This document shows positions 53,294 to 64,000 of a stretch of DNA of 64,000 nt, piece by piece. Source of the DNA: Conchocele bisecta (Eukaryota; Mollusca; Bivalvia; Lucinida; Thyasiridae); assembly GCA_029237695.1 (NCBI GenBank), contig CM055272.1, positions 32,808,791 to 32,872,790 of the forward strand. The letters are read 5' to 3'. The position numbers were made by a program, and so were the translations under genes. Every line of letters starts with the position of its first letter. Positions within the stretch are counted from its first letter, which is position 1. Under the pieces are notes generated by a model. It was not told where the DNA came from. It did not search any database and worked only from the letters and a program-made list of their open reading frames with translations.

Positions 53294-53800
53294 TGTTAAG
53301 TTTTCGTGTTTGAGTCCATTTCTTTGTTACTGTACCACCTAGGACCACCAAACTTTCACAGCATCATAATCAAGGGGTGCCCACCACATATCACTATCCA
53401 ACATGTTACTTTTTTTTTTATCTTGACCCATTTTTTCCGCGTAGTCGACTTAGCCATTTTCAATGTTAAGTTTTCGCGTTTACAATGTTAAGTTTTCGTG
53501 TTTAAGTCCATTTCTTTGGTACTGTACCACCTAGGACCACCAAACTTTCACAGCTTCATAATCAAGGGGTGCCCACCACATATCACTATCCAACATGTTA
53601 CTTTTTTTTTTAACTTCACCCATTTTTTCCGCGCAGTCGACTTAGCCATTTTCAATGTTAACTTTTCGCGTTTACAAGGGGTGCCTACCACATACAACTA
53701 TCCAACATGTGACCATATTTTTACCTTCACCTATTATTTCTACGTAATTGACTTAGCCATTTTCAACGTTAACTTTTTAACGTACGTCTGGTTAAAGTTT
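53294..53800. repeat. Tandem repeat, ~190-bp unit
   Basis: TTAAGTTTTCGTGTTTGAGT at about 53297 recurs at about 53487 (TTAAGTTTTCGTGTTTAAGT), and the third unit is truncated. Units contain CCACCTAGGACCACCAAACT and AAGGGGTGCCCACCACATA. Confidence 0.8.
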
Positions 53801-53809
53801 TTTGGTTAA

Positions 53810-54740
53810 AACTTTTTCGTTATACTATATCTCTGCAACTGCTTCACCCATTACCTTGAAACTTCACATGGGTGTTTATCATCATCCATATTTTCATTCT
53901 AACCCCCAACCGTGCGGCCCCTGTGCCCAATGTCAAGGTCAAATTACTTTGATTTTTTTTGTTAAAGTTTTTTCGTGTACTATATCTCTGCAACTGCTTC
54001 ACCCAATACCTTGATACTTCACATGGGTGTTTATCATTATTGTCGCACCTGCTTGCGGAAAGCGCGATCCTGTGCCCAATGTCAAGGTCAAATTACTTTG
54101 AATTTTTTTGTTAAAGTTTTTTCGTGTACTATATCTCTGCAACTGCTTCACCCAATACCCTAATACTTCACATGGGTGTTTATCATCATTGTCGCACCTG
54201 CTTGCGGAAAGCGCGATCCTGTGCCCAATGTCAAGGTCAAATTACTTTGAATTTTTTTTTTAAAGTTTTTTCGTGTACTATATCTCTGCAACTGCTTCAC
54301 CCAATACCTTGATACTTCACATGGGTGTTTATCATCATTGTCGCACCTGCTTGCAGAAAGCGCGATCCTGTGCCCAAGGTCAAATTACTTTGAATTTTTT
54401 TGTTAAAGTTTTTTCGTGTAATATATCTCTGCAACTGCTTCACCCAATACCTTCATACTTCACATGGGTGTTTATCATAATTGTCGCATCTGCTTGCGGA
54501 AAGCACGATCCTGTGCCCTATGTCAAGTTCAAATTACTTTAAATTTTTTTGTTAAAGTTTTTTCGTGTACTATATCTCTGCAACTGCTTCACCCAATACC
54601 TTGATACTTCACATGGGTGTTTATCATCATTGTCACACCTGCTTGCGGAAAGCGCGATATCGTCGGCATTTTGGCATACGTCCGTCCGTTCGTCCGTGTG
54701 TCCGGTTAAAGTTTTTTGGTTAAAGTTTTTCCATCTACTA
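53810..54740. repeat. Tandem repeat, 149-bp unit, ~6 copies
   Basis: TACTATATCTCTGCAACTGC recurs near 53824, 53979, 54128, 54277, 54419 and 54570. Units carry ACTTCACATGGGTGTTTATC and TGTGCCCAATGTCAAGGTCA. The spacing is 149 bp for most. Confidence 0.9.
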
Positions 54741-55190
54741 TATCTATTTTTTTAGTGTCCATGCCTCGCCCCAAGGTGCGACATGCAGGCCACAGCCATC
54801 TAGTCTACAAAAAGTGGGTATAATTATGTTATCCAAGTGTCTATGCTTGGAAAAAACCTGGCCTTCGTGGCTTTGCCTCGTTTCTTGTTCCTGTCTGTAG
54901 CGACGATTCTGATGTGGTGCCAAAACATGATGAATTTTTAGGATATATAGCGCACTAAAGACAATGTCTTGTGTGTTTTATGGTTGCACTAAACGTTCTT
55001 TACAAACTCCAAAAACTTTCATTAAGAATCAAGTACTGGGTATTTCTTAAATTCACATGCTCTCGATTTTTATTTACGTTGACGGTAACCAATTCTTCTT
55101 CAAAACAACAGGTTTACAGATTACAACAAACTACAACTAGAAAAAGTCGATGGCGCGCCATCGCAATATACCCACTTTCCCCAAATGCTA

Positions 55191-56110
55191 AGTCCGAAAG
55201 GGGGAGGTAATCCATGATGGAGGGTCGGATAAAAAATCCGAATTCACTTTGCGCATCAGCACATCAAAATGAAGCTACGAACCAAATATCAGACGCGTAG
55301 CTATTAAGGTGAAAAAGTTTTTCGACCTACGAGGAAAAATAGTGAAATTCTAAGTCCGAAAGGGGGAGATAATCCATGATGGAAGGTCGGATCAAAAATC
55401 CGTATTCACTTTGCGCATCATAACGAAGCTACATATCAAATATCAGAAATGTATGTATTAAGGTGAGAAAGTTTTTCTACTTACAATGAAAAATATGGAA
55501 ATTGTGAGTCCGAAAGGGGGAGATAATCCATGATGGAGGGTCGGATCAAAAATCCGAATTCACTTTGCGCATCTGCACATGATAAAGAAGCTACATACCA
55601 AATATCAGGCGCGTAGGTATGAAGGTGAAAAAGTTTTTCGAGTTACAAGGAAAAAGTGGGAAATTCTGAGTCCGAAAGGGGGAGATAATCCATGATGGAG
55701 GGTCGGATCAAAAATCCGAATTCACTTTGCGCATGTGCACATGATAATGAAGCTACATAGCAAATATCAGGCGCGTAGGTATGAAGGTGAAAAAGTTTTT
55801 CGAGATACAAGGAAAAAATGGGAAATTCTGAGTCCGAAAGGGGGAGATAATCGATGATGGAGGGTTGGATGAAAAATCCGAATTGCGCATCTGCACATGA
55901 TAACGAAGGTACATACCAAATATCAGGCGCGTAGGCATGAAGGTGAAAAAGTATTTCGAGTTACAAGGAAAAAATGGGAAATTCTGAGTCCGAAAGGGGG
56001 AGATAATTCATGATGGAGGGTCGGATGAAAAATCCGAATTCACTTTGTGCATCTGCACATGATAACGAAGTTACATACCAAATATTAGGCGCGTAGGTAT
56101 GAAGGTGAAA
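55191..56110. repeat. Tandem repeat, 155-162 bp unit, 6 copies
   Basis: AGTCCGAAAGGGGGAG starts near 55191, 55353, 55508, 55669, 55829 and 55987. Units carry GGTCGGATCAAAAATCCGAA, itself palindromic. The array is followed by GACGGACGTACGGACG and, at 56317-56342, seven GACG units. Confidence 0.9.
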
Positions 56111-56399
56111 AAGTTTTTCAAGTTACAAGAAACGTGACGGACGTACGGACGTACGGACGGTCACTCTAACGTTTGGCAGTTATGGGCTTTTTGTTCTTTA
56201 ACAGATCAAAGGATAAGCTCATAAAGATCAAAGATATTAGGAGCTTACGGAAAAGAAAAAAGGAATCCTTTGTTACTAACCCTTACCCTAAGCTCCTAAA
56301 CCCCGTTTGCTGGCTCGGACGGACGGACGGACGGACGGACGGACACTCATGACGAAAACAATATACCCATTTTTTCCCAAAAAAGTGGGTATAATAATG

Positions 56400-56800
56400 G
56401 ATAAATAGTTTCGCATTTCCTACACTATGTTTCATAAAAATCATCATGAAGGAAAAATGTATTGTAAACATTATTATCTAAAATCATAACATCGCACCTT
56501 TCGGAAACCACGTGATCCCACACCCTGTAATATATTGTTTAGAAGCTATTGTTGCACATGTAAGTGTTGTATTCATTGTACAATGTTGTATTAATTAATG
56601 TTTAAAATAACATAAGACTACATATAAAGATATAGATATACAAACATATATTTTTGTAATTAATAAAATTACTTTTTATTGTTCTTCATACAGTTTATAA
56701 CTCCCGACGAAAAAATAAATTGCAATTTTGTTTTCTCCCCTCCTCCTATGGCACTTCACAGATTTGGTCGTTCGTAAAACAAACAATTAAAAAATAAAGG
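56400..56800. other. No recognisable feature
   Basis: AT-rich sequence between the tandem arrays and MITE A copy 9. Confidence 0.4.
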
Positions 56801-56801
56801 C

Positions 56802-57078
56802 CTTATCTAGCAAAGTATAGTTTGAGGGAGTAATCATTTATTTTTCCCGAAATGCTTCATTTCATATAGAACTAATGACTGCATATATTTGATGATTAAA
56901 AGTATGCAGAATTATTATACTGAATTTATTACATTATCACAGCCAAAATGAATGGCTGTGATAATGTAATAAATTCAGTATAATAAAAATTAATAAATTT
57001 ATCCTTAAATTGAAAATTTCTCACTCAAAGTATACTTTGCTAGATAAGTATACTTTGCATGTTGGTGAAATAGGCTAC
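56802..57078 (+). mobile_element. Hairpin MITE family A, copy 9 (left end lost)
   Basis: Starts at CTTATCTAGCAAAGTAT without the outer ~30 bp and has an intact right end GGTGAAATAGGCTAC. The central loop has gained GAAT. Confidence 0.85.
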
Positions 57079-57419
57079 TGGTGTCATACAAATCATGAAC
57101 GTGAGCATTGTTGTACACTTGATGGAATCTGGAAAATATGAGAAAAATGGGATTTACTGAATTTTTATCACATTTAAATATATGTTTATATGTCGGTTGA
57201 ATAATACGGAATGATATGTAAATATACAAATTATAAGGAATTTTATTTATCAAGTATGAAAACTTTTAAAAGTTCCACAATACTAGCTGAAGCACTATAT
57301 TTGGCTCGGCTAGGAAATTGTAGGAGTTCCTTGGCGAGCCCTGTCACTATGGCAACATTCCGTAACGTTGAGTGGGGCAAGGTCTATTGTCAGCTACAAT
57401 AGTGTCATTGAAACATGCT

Positions 57420-57862
57420 ATTTAGGCAATTCAGTTCAAAATTCATACCTTATAATGACTCGAATAAAGAAGTCCCATATCTTCCACCTACTTACCCATG
57501 ATTCAAAGCATCTCCGGTAGTCTTTAACTTGACATTTACAAATGTAGTCCCTACTACATGTTACTAGGGAGGTCAATGACGTCATCTAGATGCTACCCAC
57601 GCAGATCCGCTTTCATAGTCGGGAAAAGTTATAAATCACACGATGCAAGGTCTGGAGAGTATAGTGGATGTTGCAGCATGTCTGTTCCCTAGGCCCGTAA
57701 ACGTGTTACACTATATTTGTCCTGCACCACAACAATGTGCCATCCACTATGGATGGCACATTGTCGTGGTGCAGGACAAATTGATCTGCCAATAACGGAC
57801 GCTTCTTTCTAGCAGCTCACAGAATGTATCGTTTCAGTACCTGAACACATTACCACTTGTCA
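57420..57862 (-). pseudogene. mariner transposase fragment with local inverted duplication
   Basis: The minus strand reads VLKRYIL..ARKKRPLLADQ, then FVLHHDNVPSIV (the LHHDNA box with the second catalytic Asp), later LQHPLYSPDLASCDL (the HPPYSPDLAPCDFF box with the third) and YRRCFESWVSRWKIWDFF near the C terminus. Stops and shifts are frequent. Around 57717-57781 the LHHDN segment is followed by its own reverse complement, making a ~30-bp-arm hairpin. Confidence 0.75.
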
Positions 57863-58135
57863 TATTTCTTGTTTCTGACATTTGTAAATTAATAAGAAAT
57901 GAAGGTGTGTCAGCATGATGGTAAGATTAGCAACGCTGACCATATGTTCATACTTTTTATACGACTTAACAAACCATTCCAAAATAAAGAGGAAATACTA
58001 GTATGGCATTCATCTCACTTACCAAACATTTAACTGCATTGTGTTTTGCTTAAAAGAAGTTGCACTTACCAATGTTGATGGTTGGATGCATGTGGTCTCT
58101 TTTTCTGACTGCTGTCCAAATCACCAAAGTGGTGT

Positions 58136-58300
58136 TCACAGTCCAAGTTTGTGATTGGGGTAACTTGTTCGCAGAAGAGCCACGTCATCTGGACGGATAG
58201 TGCGCTTCTCACCAGGTAGGAAGTCCCTTAGCTGAACAACTTTGTCCATTTCACAAGCTATCATAGGATAGATTTCAATAACAGACTTCAAGTGTCTTCA
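58136..58300 (-). other. Short protein-like frame, unknown
   Basis: A 50-codon minus frame between stops contains IEIYPMIACEMDKVVQLRDF and LPGEKRTIRPDDVALLRTSY. The composition is more protein-like than the surrounding DNA, but there is no start, no splice context I can support and no family I recognise. It could be a fossil exon or retroelement piece. Confidence 0.25.
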
Positions 58301-58497
58301 TGTAAGACGATCAGTACGTTCTGCATCCTAGCATGATGGGAAACTGACTGTCAAGGGAACTTGTGGATATCATGCGCATGCTGGTTGGTAGACTTCCGAG
58401 TATGGAACCTGCCAACTGGTGACTAGGTTCACTAACAACTTGAAACAGAACATGCCAAGACATTGCAGCATAGCCGTGGCTTCAGTGGATTCCAGTA

Positions 58498-58680
58498 ACA
58501 GATTTCACCAAATTTGCTAAGTACACTTATCTGCCTTAAGTGCATTTTGTACTAAAATGCATTATTTCATATAAAACTAACTACTGCTTATAATTGATGA
58601 ATACAATTACATGTATACAGAATTATTATTCTGCATTTATTACATTATCACTGCCATTTTATTTGGCTAGAAAAGTATTT
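58498..58680 (+). mobile_element. Hairpin MITE family A, degenerate half copy
   Basis: ACCAAATTTGCTAAGTACAC, CATTATTTCATATAAAACTA and TTTATTACATTATCACTGCC follow the family A order; the right half is missing. Confidence 0.65.
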
Positions 58681-59744
58681 TATTTTTAAGATAATCTAAA
58701 CCCAGTTGCCAGTCTTCAAAAGTGATTGTTTCTTTCCAGATATACTGGTTAACAGTTCTAAGATCCAGTATTAGCCATTTTTTATGTTACGGCTTTATTA
58801 ATCGAAATACTCAAGAGGTTAACAACGGTGGGAATACCGGTACATGGTGATTCAACAATGAATTGTGTTTCCAACAATTGAGAAACTGCTTCCTCAACAA
58901 ATTGAATGTTATGTCTCGCAGATTTGTTATTATAGCCCGTGAGCCAATAACCGAAACCCTCCCCCATGTGGGATTTTTGCAGACATATATTTCCTGAAAC
59001 TACATTCAATTATGAGTGTTAATCCGTTGTCTGCGCTCTGTAACTCGATGGATGAACATATGGCGCCATTTTCAAGTATGTCACCCTCGGAATTTTTAGT
59101 ATCTTGAAAAATCGCATTTTTTTATAAAAATTGCCTAACTTATATCCTTTTGTTCGAATAAAATGGTATTTTCGTACGTTTTCCGAGATTTTGAACACCA
59201 TGGAATAGAATAATATACAATTGAAATAAATTTGACAATCTAGAAGTCATATTTTACAGGTTTTATTACCCCACCCACCCAATTTCAATGGTAAAATATA
59301 CATGTTAATAACTTTATGAAAAGTTGGCGTTTTTTCATTTTATCAATGTCAATGTAGTCTAGTAGGGCCAATTGAACGTATCCAATGTCTATACGTCGAC
59401 TATTTAGTGTCTACCACAACATATACAAAGTGAAAAATAACGTATTTTCGACCATTCCCCACCCACTCATTTTACAATGGCAATTTAACAGGTATGTAAT
59501 ATTATGCAATTTAACAACATTATAACCGCTTACTATGGATTGAAAACAACTCAAATATGTAACATTATTGTCCATACTTACTAAATATACTATGAGTCCG
59601 TGTTTTCGTCCGTCTATACGGACATTTCTCAAATAAAAATTGACGGTACCGATTTTGAAATATATCCGAATATTCAAACATTTCGGGGCACTAGATCATT
59701 ATCGGCAACAGTAGTTGATCTACAACATTAATAATCTCGTTATA
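58681..59744. other. No recognisable gene
   Basis: AT-rich. Minus frames of 60-88 codons (59009-58782, 59201-59019, 59677-59411) have no motifs I recognise. Confidence 0.4.
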
Positions 59745-60830
59745 GTGGCGAGACAATCCTCACAGCATCAGGCAAGTTGAAACACAATAGGCAAAAACTG
59801 AATACACATATAATACAATTCAAGACGCAACATACATCATGGTTTACAGTATTCAACTTGCAATACAAAATATTCTACATGTTGTTCAAGTCAAAACATC
59901 GCACCTGTGACGAGGCAATCCTCACAGCATCAGGCAAGATGAAACACAATAGACAAAAACGTAATCCACATATAATACAATTCAAGAGGAAACACATGTC
60001 ATGGTTTACAGTAATCAACTTGCAGTACAAAATATTCTACATGTTGTTCAAGTCAAAACATCGCACCTGTGGCGAGGCAATCCTCACAGCATCAGGCAAG
60101 ATGAAACACAATAGGCAAAAACTTAATCCACATATAATACAATTCAAGAGGCAACACATGTCATGGTTTAAAGTATTCAACTTGCAATACAAAATATTCT
60201 ACATGTTGTTAAAGTCAAAACATCGCACCTGTGGCGAGGCAATCCTCACAGCATCAGGCAAGATGAAACACAATAGGCAACAACGTAATCCACATATAAT
60301 ACAATTCAAGAGGAAACACATGTCATGGTTTACAGTAATCAACTTGCAATACAAGATATTCTACATGTTGTTCAAGTCAAAACATCGCACATGTGGCGAG
60401 GTAATCCTCACAGCATCAGGCAAGATGAAACACAATAGGCAAAAACTTAATCCACATATAATACAATTCAAGAGGCAACATACATCATAGTTTACAGTAT
60501 TCAACTTGCAATACAAAATATTCTACATATTGTTAAAGTCAAAACATCGCACATGTGGCGAGGTAATCCTCACAGCATCAGGCAAGATGAAACACAATAG
60601 GCAACAGCTTGATCCACATATAATACAATTCAAGAGGCAACATATATCATGGTTTACAGCATTCAACTTGCAAAAAAAAGAGTATACATGTTGTTAATGT
60701 CAAAACATCGCACATGTGGCGAGGCAATCATCACAGCATCAGGCAAGATGAAACACAATGTACAAACGTTCCAGCCACATATAATACAATTCAAGAGGCA
60801 AAATACATGATGGTTTACAATATTCAAATT
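59745..60830. repeat. 162-bp satellite, ~6.5 units, open in one frame
   Basis: Units start GTGGCGAGGCAATCCTCACA and include GATGAAACACAATAGGCAAA and TTCAACTTGCAATACAAAAT. The period is exactly 162 bp over the central units (ATG-like starts at 59939, 60101, 60263, 60425). Because 162 = 3 x 54, the plus frame stays open for 237 codons (59777-60490) and would give a 54-residue repeating, Lys/His/Arg-rich polypeptide. It ends where TCATGG becomes TCATAG. Confidence 0.9.
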
Positions 60831-60899
60831 GCGATCGTCCCAACATCAGGCAAGTTATGTGAAGTTCTAATTGTGAGAGTAGGTTAAGATAAATCCAGA

Positions 60900-63308
60900 C
60901 TAGTCATACGCGTCCCGTTCCTCTATTAACAGATCAACCATTTCACTTGGCAGGTGATCTCCTTCTGTCCACTTGCATTCTAACAAGCCATTGTTAACTT
61001 CCCATCCATGTTCATCTGGTGGCGGTATGTCTGCATCACGCCGGTCAGCATTGTTCCAAATGAGCGTTTGATAGTTGGCTCTTGCTACATGCATTTTCAG
61101 TGACGATCTGCATGGTGGTAAAAGGCTCAAGTCAGCCCCATTGTACGTCGAAAGAAGATCGCCAGACCTGGGGCTACACTTTTGTAGAAATAGCTCCATT
61201 TGTAGCTTGTTGATATATGTAATGTCTGATTTGTTGTACAGCAAGCATACAAAGTGTTCAAGCGTTTTAAATAGCTTTTCATCAACTGACTGAGACATTC
61301 CCAACTTCTGGAAGGCTTCAATAAACTCTGGATGCCGCTGGAGTGTTTTCAAAGGAGTAACTTTACCACGCCGAACGAAAGCACTTGTGCTATCACAGCC
61401 TGTAAAAGCATGGAGTGCAGGCAATGCCAAACACAGTTCAGTTCCTATGTCTCCAATGACACCATGTATGTCAACCAGCCGCCTCTTGTTCCCAACTCCG
61501 GTATCTAACAGCAGTTGTTTCAGCTTCTGTCCGAATTTCAACATCAAAACAAACACATCCGTGTCTGGGGATCTGACAATAATGGTGCTGTTCTCTGGTG
61601 TATGCAGTGCATGGTACGCACAATGCAGGATTAGCCGTGTATCCGCCTCCTCTTGCGATGAGTGCCACTCCTCTATCTCAACAGTTTGTGTAGTCTTACC
61701 ATCAGTGCTAGTTAGCTGCATACATTGCTCCCCGCTTACACACTGAATAGTCTTGCCGATCAGCTTTGAAACGTACTTATCTTGCATCCATTCAGACATG
61801 AGAAGTCTAATTAGTTGTGTTTTGTTTGAATTGTTTGACAAGAACAGTTTCTAATCTCGTGGAACTTTTGTGAGAGGTCCTTTTATAATGTAAGTCTTTG
61901 ATGTAACCCTGCGTATTCGCTCAGATGCTTTTATTAACAAGTCTTGGTATGTATCTGTCACAAAATATACACGCTCAACTTTCGGGAGCTGATGATATAT
62001 GTTATCTGCAAGATCCGCGAATGTGTTTGGCAAAGCGGTCTGCATGTGTAACAGTGCATTGCCGTCAATAATATAGCTAACTGAACCCGTCGGAGGTACA
62101 TCAACACTATGTGATTGTCCTTCCAGCTGGTGCATGAGTTTAGCTTTATCAGTTTTTGCTGGCGAGCCATCCGCAGTGGCGAGTGACCATGGCACAGGTC
62201 CCAATGGGTAGCTAAGCACCTTTTCCATGTCAATGTTGTGTTTGAGAGCAAGTGAAATTAGCTGCCCAAATATATTTCGTTCAGCTACTAACTCCTTTGT
62301 CTTTCTCTGCGTACCAGTGAGCTTCACAGCTTTAGCGAGTGATGCAAATGTTTTCAGGCGCAACTGTTTTATTGGTGCATGAAAGCTGACTGACTTTTCA
62401 AAAAACCGCTCCTGGACAAACCACGCAAACCTTTGTTTTCCTGTCATTTCTGCAGACAACAGATCGTCAACGACATCTTTAGGAGCTGGCGCCCCTGAAG
62501 ATATGCAATAGAGTGATTCATCTGATACTTCAAACGGATCTATAAAATTTCCTATTGTATTGATAATTTTCTTGACGTCTGTTTCACTTCTGGATATTTC
62601 CGAAGTTCGTGTGTCCTTGTGTGAAGACTGTTCATGCGCGTTCATATCAGCCAGTTCAAGCGTAGCATCCATGTAGCTAGCTCGGAAGTGTCTCGTCATA
62701 CACCATCTGTAGTATGCTGCATAATTGCGGCTGAAACCTATGATACCTCCATGTGACTTAGCATGGCGATTGATGGTTTGCTCTATTGTGATATCCACGC
62801 CATTTCTGGATGACGGAACACTGGATCGGTTCACGCTGAATCCATTGTTCCTCAACAGATCTTCCATCCCAGGATATAACTGCTCTAAGTTTAACAAACT
62901 CAGCAGATATACTGTAGTATACTGTGCGTAGTTGGGATGGTCAAAGCTGAAGAACAATGGACACATCTTCTGAAGACATGCTATGTGAAGGTCTAAGTTG
63001 TTTTCTTTGGTGGCTCGGAGAAACTGCAACACCGTATGCACCGAATCCATGTATCCCAGCCAATACTGTGCCGTTTTCCCAAGTTTCCCTTCTCTAACCC
63101 TGTCTCGAAACTCCGAGTATGATGACAATGCTTTCATGCATTTGTCATTTGTCATGAACTCCAATAATCTCCAAAAATACCCGAAAGGGCCATTATATAA
63201 TACCTGTTTGGCGGCCATTTTGAAAATAATTACCGTTGATAGCACACCAGAAATAATGCAAATCGATGTGAAAAAGGATCTGCCATGTGAATATGTTGCT
63301 ACTGACAT
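60900..63308 (-). pseudogene. PIN/FEN-like nuclease-domain protein family, ~800 codons, one in-frame TAG
   Basis: One minus-strand frame runs from 63308 to 60900 with a single interruption, a TAG at 61853-61851 between PRD and KLFLSN; family relatives, as I recall them, have Trp there (TGG to TAG). The N-terminal ~400 residues include GKTAQYWLGYMDSVHTVLQF, EQTINRHAKSHGGIIGFSRN and HAPIKQLRLKTFASLAKAVK. The C-terminal half carries, in order, YIIDGNALLHM (Asp at ~62066), SQEEADTRLILH (~61650), VRSPDTDVFVLML (~61565) and HAFTGCDSTSAF (~61394). This order of acidic residues matches FEN/XPG-type PIN nucleases (D; EAE-like; DxD; GxD). The family is repeated in mollusc and cnidarian genomes and may be mobile-element-borne; its substrate is unknown. 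It starts at ATG 63308 or 63218 (MAAKQVL). Full relatives appear longer at the N terminus. A programmed readthrough of TAG cannot be excluded. Confidence 0.65.
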
Positions 63309-64000
63309 GATTAAATTGTAGGTAGCTCATCGTGTGATGAAAACAAATGTTGCAAGCATAAACAATTAAGTATTTTGGCGGCCATTTTGATAATTATGGC
63401 TATTTAAGGATGGTATCCAATATAAAACTTATTGTAATTCATTTTATACTCAATTGGTGAAAAAAAATGATATCGCTTAACTTGGAATAACGTGATTTAA
63501 ATGACACATATCGGCCTGTTCTAAAACCACCCAGTTTTGTATGGCGGCCATTTTGGAAAATGGCCGCCATTTGTTCATCCATCGGCTTTGTAGGCGCAGA
63601 CAATCAGGTTTGATAGACAATAGGTTACTGAATCCGAAAATCACACTGACCAAAAATCCCACAGGGGGGGTGGGGGGGGGGTGGGGGGGGGGGGTTATTG
63701 GTGGCTCAAGGTCTATTAGGGGCAAAAGAAGAGACCGGCCTTTGTAAAATTTGGTATTTTATAACTATTTTGAAGAATGTGAACAATATCTCCATTTGCT
63801 CCTATATTTTTTCAGAACTCAACTCATTATTTCAGTCGCCCTTTTACATTCTGCGGTTGTGAATGTACCTTGCCATGTGTACTGGGCGTAGTAGCTGGCG
63901 CCGGCCCAATTGGGACATTATTTGCGAAATATCCTGGGTGTCCACACGTGAAATAAACGCTGAGGATTGACGCCCGAAATGACGAAACGACTGGGGTCCG
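63309..64000. other. No recognisable gene
   Basis: ATTTTGGCGGCCATTTTGA-type words occur at 63208-63230 and 63375-63392, and a palindrome ATGGCGGCCATTTTGGAAAA / TGGCCGCCAT lies at 63541-63569. A G-rich tract is at 63664-63693. The GC-richer end (63860-64000) has no frame I can support. Confidence 0.45.

Noticed and set aside
53810..56110. Possible CRISPR-like spaced repeats
   Set aside because: Units of 149-162 bp are tandem satellites without a short repeat/unique spacer pattern, in an animal genome.

Overview
This window is animal nuclear DNA. Genes are split by GT-AG introns, intergenic and intronic sequence is AT-rich, and most of the length is transposable elements, hairpin MITEs and tandem repeats. 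The repeat types (AGCTCACCTGAGC-type and CCTGATCAGACTGC-type dispersed repeats, 150-190 bp tandem units carrying CAAGGTCAAGGTCA-like words, GACA/GACG/GTCC microsatellites) recall bivalve mollusc genomes. That placement comes from memory and was not searched. I see no prokaryotic genes, operons, CRISPR arrays or rRNA.

Two host genes can be assembled exon by exon. The first is centrin-3 (CETN3) on the minus strand: five phased exons between 18128 and 5791, with four EF-hands, a 44-nt last exon, and only the very short first coding exon not located. The second is an ankyrin-repeat plus SOCS-box (ASB-type) protein of 626 codons on the plus strand: exons 37400-38964, 40110-40313 and 43474-43585. 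It would be a substrate adaptor for a Cullin-5/Elongin BC ubiquitin ligase.

A third long reading frame, minus strand 63308-60900, is about 800 codons broken by a single in-frame TAG. It belongs to an invertebrate 'uncharacterized protein' family and carries an ordered set of acidic motifs like those of FEN/XPG-type PIN nucleases. A decayed fragment of what looks like the first half of a related protein lies at 33400-34450.

Layout. 1-2700: GACGTT-rich repeat, Tc1 fossil, two hairpin MITEs. 2877-5790: other repeats. 5791-18128: CETN3, with introns full of MITEs. 18283-24134: large TIR elements, hairpins and an AT-rich tandem array. 24373-25640: retroelement pol debris, including a reverse transcriptase with a mutated active site. 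26916-33430: a retroelement ORF1 interrupted by three insertions, two of them Mutator-like elements with related ends. 33400-34450: decayed family fragment. 35680-45135: the ASB gene, its flanking foldback elements, and a 1.15-kb 28-bp minisatellite that starts at its stop codon. 45250-50800: MITEs and a 1.22-kb tract of perfectly alternating pyrimidine-purine. 51040-56400: long dispersed and tandem repeats. 56800-60860: MITE, mariner fossil and a 162-bp satellite with an open frame. 60900-63308: the PIN-like gene. 63309-64000: nothing recognised.

The best leads are the PIN/FEN-like family, the Mutator pair with tandem AAAACGGCCCC ends, the 1.22-kb alternating Y-R tract, a transposon family with consistent 6-bp target duplications, and the way mobile elements have shaped the ASB gene at its start codon, both 3' splice sites and its stop codon.
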